64,000 nucleotides of DNA from Aquanectria penicillioides (Eukaryota; Ascomycota; Sordariomycetes; Hypocreales; Nectriaceae), in contig PYIU01000003.1 in assembly GCA_003415625.1 (NCBI GenBank), forward strand, positions 620,001-684,000, read 5' to 3'. The first letter of the stretch is position 1. Each line of letters starts with the position of its first letter. The notes under the pieces are model-generated. The model did no database searches and was not told the DNA's origin. It was given only the letters and a program-made list of their open reading frames with translations. The position numbers and the translations under genes were made by a program. Positions 13,076-24,523 of the stretch are shown here, in pieces.

Positions 13076-14182
13076 GGCCAGCTACATCGATTGCGCAGAC
13101 AAACAAGTGAGGGAGGTTTTTGCTGCGGCAGAGGCGCGAGGATGTTGCAGCAAGGTCCAGCTGCGTGGGGCGGACAGCTTTAGAAGCTTTCCAGAAGCCC
13201 ACACACACCCATGACCATGACCGGCGGGACTACATCCGGATGCAGGTGGGAATCAGGACGAGATACGGCAATTGGGAAAAGAAGAAGAAAAAAAACCGCA
13301 TTGAACTGGTTAAAGTAAATCATATGATCAATGAATCATGCACTATATATTGGTATTTCTGTTAGATTAATTGTCCGAGTTCTTGCTTTTATATTAATGA
13401 GTAAGCCCCATGGCCATGCTCTTTTGTTTGTGGACGACGCTGGTCCCAACCAAAACACCACAGGGCGCTTCTACCACCACCACGCTTCCAACCCCTGTGC
13501 AAAGTGGATATGGACAACGCCATTGTCGCATGGAATATCGAGATCTCGTCCCTCCGTACATATCCTGCAGGACTTTGTCATCCTGAGAGACTTCAGACGA
13601 GAAGTGCCGGGGCGCACGGACAAACACAGCAAGCACGTCCATTCCCCCTATGCTTGCAACGCCTTGAACAGCTCCTTCACTTCAGTGGCGGATTGATTGT
13701 GCTTGACAAACTTCAGGATTGAATCCATGTATTGTGGATAGACTGAAACTCGGGGTCTAGCCCATTGTCCATTCGCCGTGTCATGTCTAGCCGATGAAAT
13801 GCTATATATGCTCTAATGCCCACAAAATGTGTATACATGAAAATAATGTGTGAGAAAAACTCCCCGTGTCAACGCCAGGTCCTCCCCTGCAAAACAGATG
13901 GCAGGACGTGAAAGCAAAAAGTCATCATCTCATGGGCAACGCATGCCAGTATCGTCTCCGCTGAGGAGCTTTTTCTACCATCTTCCCGTCCATCCAATTC
14001 GCACTTGGGTATCGGTGTAGCCGGCCTTCCCGTCTAGCAAAAAATGCTACCATTGTTTCGCGCCCCCTTTTGATTTTGGTTTGGTAAAAAAAAAAAAAAA
14101 AAAAAAAAACGTCAAAGGAAAAAAAAGCACCCAAAATTTTTCGAATTCGCCATGTAGTCAAACGCCGTGTTTCGTGCATGAT
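13076..14182. other. Intergenic region between clp1 and the inositol multikinase
   Basis: This holds the clp1 promoter (right of 13075) and the 3' flank of the multikinase gene. It contains a 24-base A run (14086-14109). I see no further gene; the open frames here are short and overlap one another. Confidence 0.55.
14086..14109. repeat. Poly-A run, 24 bases
   Basis: An uninterrupted A run about 75 bases beyond the stop codon of the minus-strand multikinase gene. Confidence 0.9.
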
Positions 14183-15534
14183 TCATTGGGCCATCTCTTC
14201 AAAGATGCGGGCCAGGCTCCGTACTCCAGTCAGGGAATTCTCGTCGGGACCCAGGCCGGGCGTCCATGCGGCGTGGGCGAAGTCGATAAGCTTCAGCGAG
14301 TAGATCTGCGGTAGTGACGACTCCATGTCTGAGTCATCGTCCAGCTCCTCGTCCTCGTCAAGAGCGATGCCGCTATCAACCCTCTTGGTGGTCCGAGCTG
14401 CTTGACCGATGCCGGCCTCGGAGTCGATAAGGGCGTTGTTCTCCTCGATGGCGTTGCGCAGGGCATCGCCGTCACCCTCGAAAATGAATAGCAGAGACGA
14501 AGAGTACATGCGGCTCTCGTGTCGCGACAGAATATCCTCGACTCGGCGCAGATCCTGCGCAAACACTTCACAGACTGCCCGGCCAAGCTCCTTGTCGATA
14601 CCCGCGGCCTTGTTGAAGATGAAGTTTCGGAACTCGTCAACCACGTTGTCCTTGTTAACCGTCACCCGGCCGTAGTCCTTGTCGTAGATCTTGTAGTCAT
14701 CCTCATCCAGCTCGATGGCATCCTCCGACCCGCGGAAGACTCGCATACCCGCGATGCGAAAACCTAGGCTGCCGTGGGTGGTCTCGGCGGAGATCTTGTC
14801 GAATCGCTGCTTCTTCTGAAGGGGGGCATCGTCGGCCCATAATCGCACTCCAAGCTTCACATCGAGGATGTTGGGGTTCTTGAATCCAAAGGTTGCGTTC
14901 TCCAGCACCACGGCCTTGTCCGTCTTGATCTTGTTGTCCTTACTAGGGACCCAAGTGATGTTATCTTTGGAGGCGGGGGCCCGGCCAGGGCAACCTGCTC
15001 GGCAACGGAGACGGCGATCTGTTCCTTGGTGGTCTTGATGTCGCCCGACTGGGAAATGACGCCGGCGACGGCTTCGTCGATGCGCGTGTCAGCAGCCTCG
15101 GTGAGCATCAGGTCGCCCATGAAGAGGGGCATCAGTTCGGCGAACTCGGGATGTCTTCGGTTTGCGGATTGGTAGAAGTCAATCTCGGACTGGGTGCAAG
15201 GTTTGATGAAGAGCTCGCCATTGGCGCTACACATGGTGCCAGCACTATTTGCAGCAGATACGTGGTCAGCGGCGAGGGCCAAGGCAATGATGGGGGCGGG
15301 GCGCAAAAAGAGGAAGGCAAATCGGCGAAGCGAGGAGCGACAGGCCGAGACGCAAGGGCGCAGGCGCAGGCACGGGCGCGCACAACGGACAAAGGCAGTG
15401 CACACGAGAGAGGAGGGGGAAAAGAGGCGGCGAGCATCGCAGACGGGGAAGCTAGCTACTCACTGGCCGGCAACTGCATAGTTGTAGTCGCGGAGGTCGT
15501 CGCGATGGGGTATCTCTTTCGAGCCGAGCATCAT
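14183..15534 (-). CDS. ARG82: Inositol polyphosphate multikinase (IPMK/Arg82 family), frame broken once
   Basis: Exon 1 is 15534-15464 and exon 2 is 15244-14183, with a 219-base GTGAGT...TAG intron. With one base restored in the GGGGGCCC run at 14975-14982 the product is about 377 residues. Visible features are the N-terminal G-H-A-G-T and GELFIKPCTQ segments, the family signature P-x-x-x-D-x-K-x-G (PNILDVKLG, about 148-156), an acidic stretch (about 320-333) like the acidic loop of yeast Arg82, and the C-terminal KLIDFAH motif with Asp about 345, which binds metal and nucleotide in the family. These enzymes phosphorylate inositol tris- and tetrakisphosphates in the nucleus and supply inositol pyrophosphate pathways; in yeast Arg82 also supports transcriptional control. 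As deposited, the reading frame shifts after the Q-V-A-L-A-G segment, so a literal translation loses the catalytic domain. No intron with compatible phase explains the shift. Confidence 0.87.
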
Positions 15535-15579
15535 TGTGGCAGTGTCGTCCTCGGCGGGTGAAGGGCGTATGGGGTTAGA

Positions 15580-15890
15580 GAGGGTAAGCCGAGGGCGATG
15601 GACAGAAGGCTGAGATGCTGAGGTCTGAGGCGCGAGGAAAGGAGGGAAAGATAAAGAGAGGAGGACCGGGCCAAACGGCGGTAAAGAAGGGAGCGTGAAA
15701 GGGAGACAAGAGGCTGAGAACGAGAACGAGAGCGAGAGCTGGGGAGGAGACGCCAGAGGGCGGAGTGCGGCGGAGCGTGATGAGATGAGCCTGAGAGCGT
15801 GAGGGTGCGTGTGGGTGAGCGTGAGCCACAGAGGCGTGCAGTGCGGGCGGGCTGAGCGTGGGCGCAGAGCGATGGAGCAGATGCACGACG
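15580..15890 (-). promoter_or_regulatory. Pyrimidine-rich promoter/leader region of the multikinase gene
   Basis: Read on the minus strand, this stretch is strongly C/T-rich, as is common around transcription starts of filamentous fungi. It lies 50-350 bases before the ATG at 15534. No specific factor site can be named. Confidence 0.35.
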
Positions 15891-16025
15891 GCGGCGTCTA
15901 ATTAGGCGTTTATTTTGCTCCAGCGCAGTGGGGACAGCGACAGAGCCAACAGGAGCTGCAGCAGCCTAAACGTTAGGGAGCCGGGGGAGGGAATGTAGGA
16001 GGTGGGATGTGGGTGGTGGTGCGGT

Positions 16026-16077
16026 GCAATGCGATGCGATGCGATGCGATGCGAAAAAAAAAAAAAAAAAAAAAAAA
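16026..16077. repeat. (GCGAT)n followed by a 24-base A run
   Basis: Four to five GCGAT units (16026-16053) run directly into an A tract (16054-16077). It is intergenic. Confidence 0.85.
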
Positions 16078-18322
16078 GTGCAAAGTAAAAGTGAATGTGA
16101 AAGTGAAAAGTGAGGGCTTGTTCACTGAGCCGTCGCTAAACAGCCACGCGGTTCAAACGCCGGACAGGCGCCTTATATGACTCCAAATGGCCAAGGCTCA
16201 GGAGACTTGAGAGCGTCGAGTGTCAAGTTCAGGGGGGAATGAATTGACGACAACGGATCAGCGTCAGGATCCTCGCCCCCGACCGAACCTTGATGTGCGA
16301 CAAGGTCCTAGTTGTTATTTTTTTTTTTTTGGTCCCTTCTCTGCTTGGTCTGTGACCACTGTGGAGAGCACGCGGCGGTCGGCGGAAGAGAAGCCGTCGG
16401 GTAAGGTAATGGTGGCGAAACTGGGAAATTCCAATCGGTGAGCCAAGGTCAACCTTGCGATTTGCCTACTAAAGGACCCGGCACTAAGAGGGAGGGGGAA
16501 GCACAATCAATATACGTAGGACATACGCTTGTTGCTCAGGCCTAAGCTTGAGCTTAGCTTGGAGCTTAGGCTTGTCTGTCCAGCCCAAGTTCGAGTTTGA
16601 GCGAAGGGCGGTAAAGACCACGATGGTGTCAAAGTGGCCCGGGGGGGTCGGTAAGAGAAAGGCAAGTTTTGAAATTTAAGGGTGGCCTGGGGACAAGAGG
16701 CCACGCAAGGTAGGTAGGTCGCCAATGTCCAAAAGCCAGATTGTGAGAGCAGGTTGCAAATGAACAAGGGGGGGGGAGCGGAGGCGACGAGGAGGTATTT
16801 GCCGTTGAACTCAGGATGACGAGGGATCCCTCGAGGTGACTCGTCGCAAGTTATACTTCGTCAGATATTCTAGAAGAGGGAAAAGAGGGGAATGAGTGCG
16901 GGGGACGCACCCAGACCGTGAGGCCGGCCAGATCAAAAGAGGCACATTTCCTCGAAGGATGGATGTGATGCGAAGAAAATGAGGCGGATACCATGTGTTG
17001 GATCGATCTATCTCGCTGTCTTTCGTTATGCCGCTGTGCCGCTGTTCGCCGTCAGAAGCACTAGGGCCACACAACTGTGCATGCATCTCTGTCACCCAAC
17101 CACAGGGCAACCTACCAGGCAGATCATTGTGACTCTGGTTTTTTTTTTCTAACCTTGATCTCTATCTTGTACATCTTCGCTTCCACAACTGGTTGTTGTT
17201 TCATGCACTCACTGAATGACTCTCCGTGTACTTCCAGCTGTGGCGGTAGTATCTTCTGTTGTTGCATTGCAAATTGCCTCCTCTGGTGCCTCTATGGGCC
17301 ACCCCCCACCCCCCCTCTGTGGCCCAGATCCGAGATGGAAAGGGCAAGTCCGAGCATTGACGGCAGTCAGTCATTCAGTCACGGTCACGTCCCTCCAGCT
17401 CCGGTTAGTTAGTTGGCGGCAGCCATGGAGCATCATGACGACGGATGGCAAACCCCCAAACCCAATCCGATCCAATTGCGAATCGTGGCGGGGGATGAGC
17501 TGGCCACCTGGACCATCACCCGGACTACCCACTACCAACAATCCGGACAGGGCCAACGCCCACTGAAACGGGCCACTGGGAATGGGGGCGATCCAGGGCT
17601 CTGGGCTTCGCATGGGCTGCGCACCAACTCAGCCACCCCAGCGACTCTCGCATCAGGGTCTCTCCCAGAGGGGGCCCTTCCTGGCAGGCCAGGGCACCGC
17701 CAGATACTAGGCCCCATGGCCAGGATTCCAGGGGCCAAGGGTCCAGTGTCTCCGCCAATGGGTGCCACTGGACGGTCGCTGGGCAGACTCCCCTCCCAGC
17801 CTTTGTTCCCATGGTCGTGGGATGCCCTCTCGAAATCAGCCTGGAGAAGCAGAAACCACATCGCGTGGGTCATCGTCATACGTATCCATTTACCCTACCC
17901 TGTCCTGTCTTGGCCAACGGCATGATGGCTAGTACAACTTGACACGGCAAACGGCAGCGCATGCATGAGCAAACAGTAGGAAATCGCCGCTGCAAGAATG
18001 GATCGACTACGTGGATAACTGGTTTTAGGGGTATTTTTGGCCCGGGAGGAATGCCATTGCTTCGTGGATGCAAGGTAACACATCGCGAAACCAGCTACGT
18101 CGTATCGGACCAGCACCCCGTATACTGGGTACTATGTAGATAGGCACTTGGTGCTGTCTTGCATTGTGCCTTGCGTGAGGGCGATAACATCCCAGTCGAC
18201 GCAAGCATGGTGATGTCAGACATCTACAGCACAGTATCTCGGTTTGACAGACACAATGTGACTCCTTTCTCTTTTTAGCCCGCAGACAAATTACTGCACA
18301 CGGGCAGCGCAGCCAAAACGCA

Positions 18323-18350
18323 GGGGAGGGGAGGGGAGGGGAGGAGAGGG
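18323..18350. repeat. (GGGGA)n repeat
   Basis: About five GGGGA units in intergenic DNA. Confidence 0.85.
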
Positions 18351-20566
18351 GCCCTCGTTGCAGAGAGGAGGAAGATGGTCAGCCGCTGTAGGTCTCACCG
18401 ACAACTAGACGCCGCTCTCGTCGTTTATGCTACAGCCAGTTCACTTTGCCTTCGCTCCTCTTCGTATTACCTCCTCAGCCGCTCGCTCACCCATGTGACA
18501 ACCCGCCCCATCGTGGCCAGGATCCGGGTCGGTCCCTCGTCCGCTACAGTGGGATGAGATGTGAGGAAACAGAGGCGGCAACGAAAACCAAAGGGCCAAA
18601 TAATTCCACCCATCTCCCATGCCAATGCTGCCCCCCCATGTCTCTCATTGGGCGTGTCCGGGTGGCGATGATGAAATCATTCCTGCTTCGGTACTGCGAC
18701 CGCCAGCGTTCGGAAAATGGGGATATCCTCACGTGCAGAAAACTGGATGATACCATGGCTGGCTGAGAGGCTGGCTGGATAGACAGTCTGTCAGTCTCTT
18801 GCATGTGCGGGCCGCCCGCTTGCGTGGGACGCTTCCCGCGTCTGTCTGACAGACAGTCAACAGCACCAACAGAGTTGTTACTGATTGCTACCCTGCCTAG
18901 ACAGGTCCTAGTTACTACTACCAACAAAGAGTGCAACTCATCCACAGCAGATAATCGCACACCATTCGATTTATCCACATTCACGAGCACCCCATATCAT
19001 TCTCTCGAGTTCCGTGTCCCTCGGCTGCTCTGTCCAATCCCCTCGGACCTGGAGATGCTGAGCGAAATTCATTTTACTCAAGTGATCTTCATCAAGTGAC
19101 CAAGCCCCCCCCCAACATTGTCCTCGAGATTGTAGACGGCAACCGTGCGAATCACGAGAACCCAAATCGCATCACCACTCCCCGCACGCACGCCCATCAC
19201 GTATCACGTCTCACATACTTGTAATTATTCTTCTTGTCACTGGTCCTCCGTTGGCATTAGTCGCCCACCCCCTCCGAGTCCAATGAGTCTCTTTCGTGGC
19301 GGGATGGTCCGTAGCCGCCCGTGGCTCCCGTTGGACGCTTCCCGCGTATCCAAATCCCAAACTCCACTTCCAGTTTTCTAAGACGGCCAGACGGCCGAAA
19401 TCAGCCTCGCCAGCCACGGAGATCCAGGCCCGTTTTCTGCAAATTGCCTCGTCCTACCCGAGCCCCTCCTCCCAGTTGGCAAGCGGAATGGAACTTTGTT
19501 TTTTCCCTGGCTTTTCTTCTCTTCCCTTGTCCTAAGGCTCATTGGTAGCTGATGCTGTAACCCCGCACTGCTGCCTTGCTCCCGTGGTTTTGTGGCCGGC
19601 TCGGTCGAGATGGCGCTGATGCCGGTGCTGGGGGAGCTGAGCCGCGAGGCTTGGCGATTGGCGATAGGTTTTGAGCTAGGGTTTCGAGATGGCCATCAAG
19701 ACATTGGTGGAGGCGGTGTTAAAATATGATGAACTCATTCTTGAGTCCACCGCCTCAACCTGCTTTTTTTTTTTTTTTCGCATTTTAAGAGAGAGACAAA
19801 GCCACTCACTCACGGGTGTCCTATCGTCTTGTGTTGGGCACTAATGTAGACTAAGTTTGTGTGCCGCGCCTATGGACTTACTTAGGTTTTACATGAGTTC
19901 TGCAAAGCAACTGGGCAAGGCAAACCCGGAAGCGTCAGGATAAGCTGAGGGGCCAAAGCTCGCGCAACCCGCTCGCCCCATTGCACAGGTCATGCATACA
20001 TGCTGTGCTGGGCGCCGAGATGCTACCTAATTGTTTCCATGTGTTCTTGGTGATTTGTTGATTCCTGAAACGCCATATGCTGCGTTGCCTTGGTCTGATG
20101 TCGTGTAAGTGCCAGTAGGCCAAGCGGATGCAAACACTTGCTGCCAGCTGCCGCACCAGTCTACCCAACCGGCAACCAGTAACCATCGCAATGATGCCCG
20201 TTCCCGCTCCCTTTTCACACCCGAGAGCTTCATCCGGAAAGATTCACTGCCACCGTGAGCCACCGCAGTGAGCTGTTGACGCAACATCCAGCCTTGCCAA
20301 GGGTGAGCTCTCCGGCAAAGCCAGTTTCCGTCCTGTAAGCCAGCCTCACCCATCTGCTGTCTCACGCACATTTGTGCTTGTCAAATTCGCAGGCTGCTTG
20401 CATGGGGAGGCGGTTCGCTGACGGGAAGTAGTGATTCCCACACAACTCTCATCACCGCTAGTTAGTGTAACAAAACAGCGTGAACCAGGGACAGGAATTC
20501 CAAAGTTCAAAGAACTGCATTCCTCCTTCATAGAGATCCATCCTCGATGTTACCATAATCGCCAAT

Positions 20567-22164
20567 ATGACGCCTACAGTCCCTCAGGGCGAGGCTGAGC
20601 GTCCAACACAAGAACTCAAGACGTCGTTGAACCATGGAGCTAGAACCGCAAGGCTGCTCGACGTTCCCATTCCGGCCCTGCAGGGAATCGCAAAGCCTAA
20701 ATCAGGCAAAAGAAGCCGCAGCTCACGAGGCCCTACTGCTCTTCCAAGGAACCGTGGGAGTGGTTTTGAAGGTCCGTAATCTTGCCGTCTATAAGTTGGT
20801 TCTCCGTAAGCTGACGGGTGGGCTTATTAGAGTATTTCGCCGATCCGCCAATGACCCCAGAGGAGGCTAATGAGGAGAAGACGGAAATTTACTGCTCGTA
20901 CGTTCATTCTGTCCTAGCCTTTGCTTGACTCATTCTTGGACTGACCCTTTTTTTTTTTCTTGCATAGAGATTTGTCCTTTGCCGAGTACGAATTGCATAC
21001 CTTGCATGAGACCCCCCTGATAGCAAGTGCTGACAGCATCGCAGACGCATGCAATCCTGCATCCAGCGTTTCCGCTCCCGCCGTCGTCTTCAGGCCAACC
21101 GTGTGCAGTTTTTCAACGAGTATCTTTTCCTTGGAGGTGTTGACACCAGTCCTGCCGCCTACGGTGGTCTCAGTTCCCAGGAGCTCCGTGATCTCACTCC
21201 CGCACAACGCCGCGAGGCCACTGCCACGGATATCATCTACGGCACCTCGGCTGCCGGAGACCGCTTCTACAATGGCGACGAAAACGATTGGACGGTTGAC
21301 TTTGCTGGCGTCGCGGCAGGTTACTTCTCGGTGACGCTCGTCAATCTCTCGTCGTTCGACCCCGACCTGATGACCCAAGGCATCGACCTCGTCGATAACT
21401 TCCTTCGATATGTACTCCACCACGACGTGTGTCCAGAACACCAAGACAACGTCAATGCTGCTCTAGCGGTGTGTGAGGATGCGCGTAGGGAGTGGCCCAT
21501 GCTGAGACGGCTCTATGCCTCCTTACCCGGACAGTTCAACCTGGCCGCCGGGGAACTCTTCCGTCCCGATGACGCGGCCGGGAGTTGGTCGTTTCAGGAA
21601 TCTAGGCTTCCCGATGGTTTCGATGCCAAGGTGGTTTTCTACTCGGCCGTCGCACTCATGGACGAGCCGGAATTATTTTCCCGGCTATGTCAGAAGCAAC
21701 CTCAAGTTGTCAAGGAGTATAACTGCACCGCTAAATTGGTGGAGATTTCACGGCCTAGCGAAGACATTGTCAACCGCTTCAGGTCTCTCGTTATTGAAGG
21801 CAGCGAAGACAAGCATGTCCCAGTGGGCAAGGCAACGTTTAAGGCAACTGTCATCGAGGACGATTGGGTGAATCCCGAGTTGCCATGGCCGTTTGAGGAA
21901 GAGACAATGACGCTCTTTTTTGACGATGACCTCCTATCAACTATGCCCCTGGGGATGAAGGCCCGGTTGGCTATCTGCGAGTTGGATGTGGGATTCAGGT
22001 TTGTCAGGAGGGTGAACATCATTGTGCCGTCGTTTTATACGTATTTGCCGCAAGAATTGATGCGACACTACAAGCCTCCCAGAGAATGGGATCGGCCAGC
22101 GCCATCGGTGCAGGATCCTGATGCAGAGGAGAAGCAGCATGCCATTGCAGCGAGGGGCGGATGA
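20567..22164 (+). CDS. arb1: Arb1-like subunit of the argonaute siRNA chaperone (ARC) complex
   Basis: Four exons (20567-20771, 20831-20897, 20968-20985, 21045-22164) join in frame to 469 residues. The order is a basic N-terminal stretch (KPKSGKRSRSS), then E-Y-F-A-D-P-P-M-T-P-E-E-A, then S-F-A-E-R, then the C-I-Q-R-F-R-S-R-R-R segment and F-F-N-E-Y-L-F-L-G-G-V-D-T. The conserved C-terminal segment includes G-F-R-F-V-R-R-V and S-F-Y-T-Y-L-P-Q-E-L-M. I recognise this arrangement as the Arb1 family, known from fission yeast, where Arb1 with Arb2 holds Argonaute with duplex siRNA and is needed for heterochromatin formation. Exon 3 is only 18 bases. It is needed because it restores the S-F-A-E-R bridge, and all three junctions use GT-AG sites of matching phase. 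The family assignment is from memory of the motifs, so it is good but not certain. Confidence 0.75.
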
Positions 22165-22591
22165 TTGGGTCACTAACTTTGGGCGATCTGGTGTCATTGG
22201 AGAGAGAAACGTGGTGGCAAGAGTGACATTCTGCATGGGAACGCCAAAGCACGCTGCTGCACGTAAGAATGAGGCACGTGAGAGAGATTCAGGGCAAAGT
22301 AGTGATCATGAGTTGAGGAATCTAAACCAAACAGTTTAGGTACTATCTGATCTAAAGCAAGAAATAGAACCCAACGCCGCCGTCCCATCGTTAACGTTGT
22401 GCGTAGTGGATAATCAAGATAATCGTAACAACAAAATTCATTCCCAATAACTCCCCCATGCAATTCCAAAACGTTGGTTTATACCAAGATAAGTATGCTT
22501 TGCAGTCGAATAAAGACATCTCTTGTGCCCCAGGAAGTCCTAGGCTGGAACCGGGTCTTCCGGTTCTTGCTTCGTGGCATCCCTTCCTTGT
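22165..22591. other. Short convergent intergenic region
   Basis: Shared 3' flank of arb1 (+) and the Pmp3-like gene (-). Nothing else can be seen in it. Confidence 0.6.
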
Positions 22592-23234
22592 CTATTCCTG
22601 CGTCTGAACCTTGTGGTCGCCAGCAACAACCTCGGCGTAGGATGGCAGGATGCCTCGGGGCTCGGAGCTGCCCTCGCCAGCATCGGTGATGCCATGGTCC
22701 TGGGGCGGGGGGGCCTGGTTTGCGGGAGCGGGAGCAGGGTGGCCGTCGGCGCTCTGGGTGCCGTAGTTCATATCGGGATGGGGGGACTGAGGCTTGGGCT
22801 GCTGCTGCTGCTGGTGATGGTGCGGCTGCTGGCCCTGGGGGCACTGGACATAGACATAGGTAACGCGGCCGCCCTCGCGATCTTGGGGAGAGCCTCATAC
22901 TCGTAGGGCGGCTCGGGGAACTTGGCGATGATGTACCACGAATGCAAGAGGCCGGGGACGTAGCCGAGGACGCAGAGGAGGATGTTGATAACGGAATCGG
23001 CGCTGCAGATGCCGCACTTGACCCAGACTATTGATCGCGAAGAGGTTAGCGATGGCCAGCGGGAGGGGTGGACGACGCGGATGGCGATGGCGATGGCGAT
23101 GGCGAGGGCACGGCGTCCCGCGAGGGGTTTGCTCCGCGTTGCAAACAGGCAACACGAGCGAAATGATGTGACTTACCAGGCAGAGGCGGGAAGAGCAGGG
23201 CCAGAATGGCGAGGAACACGTCGGCAGAGCACAT
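22592..23234 (-). CDS. PMP3: Pmp3/RCI2-family (UPF0057) plasma-membrane proteolipid with long tail, frame broken once
   Basis: Exon 1 (23234-23177) and exon 2 (23027-22592) flank a 149-base intron that contains a GATGGC repeat. The first 65 residues are the whole UPF0057 domain: helix 1 with ALLFPPLPVW, then C-G-I-C, then helix 2 with N-I-L-L-C-V-L-G-Y-V-P-G and H-S-W-Y. Yeast Pmp3 is about 55 residues and affects membrane potential and salt tolerance. Here a polar tail of about 100 residues follows, with a His/Gln run, a Pro-rich part and a conserved-looking end (S-Y-A-E-V-V then D-H-K-V-Q-T). The tail is reached only if one base is restored in the GGGG run at 22885-22888; without it the frame ends at a TGA at 22768. 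With the repair the protein is 164 residues. Confidence 0.83.
23080..23105. repeat. (GATGGC)n repeat inside the Pmp3-like gene intron
   Basis: About four GATGGC units within the intron at 23028-23176. Confidence 0.85.
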
Positions 23235-24523
23235 GTCGGCGGCGGAGGTGAGTGAGGTCGAAATGGCCGGAGGTTTCGATGGCTGCGGCGTCGAAGGATT
23301 GGATTTTAATTCCTGCGTGGATGCAAGGAAGACGAGGATTGCGGCCAGGTCGGGACTCGGTTTGAGGCTGAGGCGGGCTGTTGATGACGATTAAAGGCGA
23401 ATAGCGAGCACGTTTTGAGTTTTTGGGGGTACGTACCGCCCGCCCCCAGCGTGCTTGTGTCTCGTCTGTCCACTGTCCTCGGAGCTCAGCGCCCTCTGCC
23501 CAGTGGTTCAGTGTCAGATGGGGTCACCTAGTAGCGTCGAAAGGCGCTAGAGAACCGCTGGAGCATAGGGAGGGTTGCGTAATTGTCCCAGATTTCGCGG
23601 CCCCTGATTGGCCCGGCCCTGAAGCTGTCACGGGCCCCACCCAGCCACATGGTCGGGTCATTCCTGAATGGGCGTCGGCTGGGGACAGTCCATTGCTGGC
23701 TGGAGGCAACCTGGTACGCAAAGTCGCAAACAGAAGCGGTGGTGATTCCGTGATAGGTGGTATTGTAGTGTGCCTGCACCAGCTCTAGGCTGCTGTCTCG
23801 CGGAAAACTTTTTTCCTCGCTGCCTGTAGCTCTAGCCACACTCTTCAGACAGACTCAAATGTCCGTCGACCTAGAGCTACGGCAGGTTTTGATTCTGGTG
23901 GCTGCTTCGTTCGGGAACTCAGATCTAGATCCCCTCCACTTACACAAGCTTCATTTCCTCGACAATGCGTCATGCCCTATCGGAATGGCATACGCCAGGC
24001 CAAATACGTGGATCGATGTGGCTTTGGTTATGGAAGACCCGGTCTCTGTGGGTTTTCAATTAATAGTGTGCGATATTGTTCTATTTTGAGCGTCATATCT
24101 GGGGCCAGGCCCCGTGCTTCCATGTGTACCTGGTGTTGTGAACAGTGGTACTACGTATCCCTTTCCAGGTGAATTCGTCTCGACATGGGAAATGCACCAG
24201 ATAAACTACCAGACAAGGCAGTCAGAAGATAAGAAAAATAAAGGTTGTACGAACCATACGTGATTAGACCAAATTTCTACAACCTTCCAACATTCGGTCA
24301 CCCCGATGTCAGTATTCGCCACCCACGCATGTTGATCGTGTGAGCTCTAGGGTAGGTGAGTCCTCACCGAAACACACACCGAGACTGTAATCAGTTTGCC
24401 CGGCCTTTTGCCGTGGTGAGAGGAGCCAAGGTCCTAGCTACATCTTTTTCCGTGTCGAGAGTTCGCCGTCGTGCCTGGCATCGCGAATACCATTCTGCGC
24501 CCAAGCAGGCCACTCACCCCACC
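23235..24523. other. Divergent promoter region, Pmp3-like gene and prp22
   Basis: The two genes point away from each other across 1.3 kb. I see no further gene. The prp22 frame stays open upstream to 24356, but that extension has no domain character. Confidence 0.55.

Larger units (their letters stand above)
15535..20566. other. 5-kb gene-free region between divergent multikinase and arb1 genes
   Basis: The multikinase (-) and arb1 (+) point away from each other, so this stretch holds both promoters. It also has (GCGAT)n next to a 24-base A run, a GGGGA repeat, and several C/T- or G-rich patches. The open frame at 17413-17925 (170 codons) has no domain, heavy overlap with frames on the other strand, and no splice or codon support, so I do not call it. 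A long non-coding transcript is possible but nothing in the sequence shows one. Confidence 0.5.

Noticed and set aside
14940..15000. A short intron to explain the multikinase frame change
   Set aside because: The possible GT-AG pairs are 30-51 bases long or out of phase, or remove the conserved T-W-V-P segment.
17413..17925. 170-codon plus-strand open frame
   Set aside because: No recognisable domain, opposite-strand frames of similar length, and Pro/Gly-rich composition typical of chance frames.
24356..24523. Upstream extension of the prp22 frame
   Set aside because: The added 56 residues have no family similarity; the ATG at 24524 has a better context and matches family N-termini.
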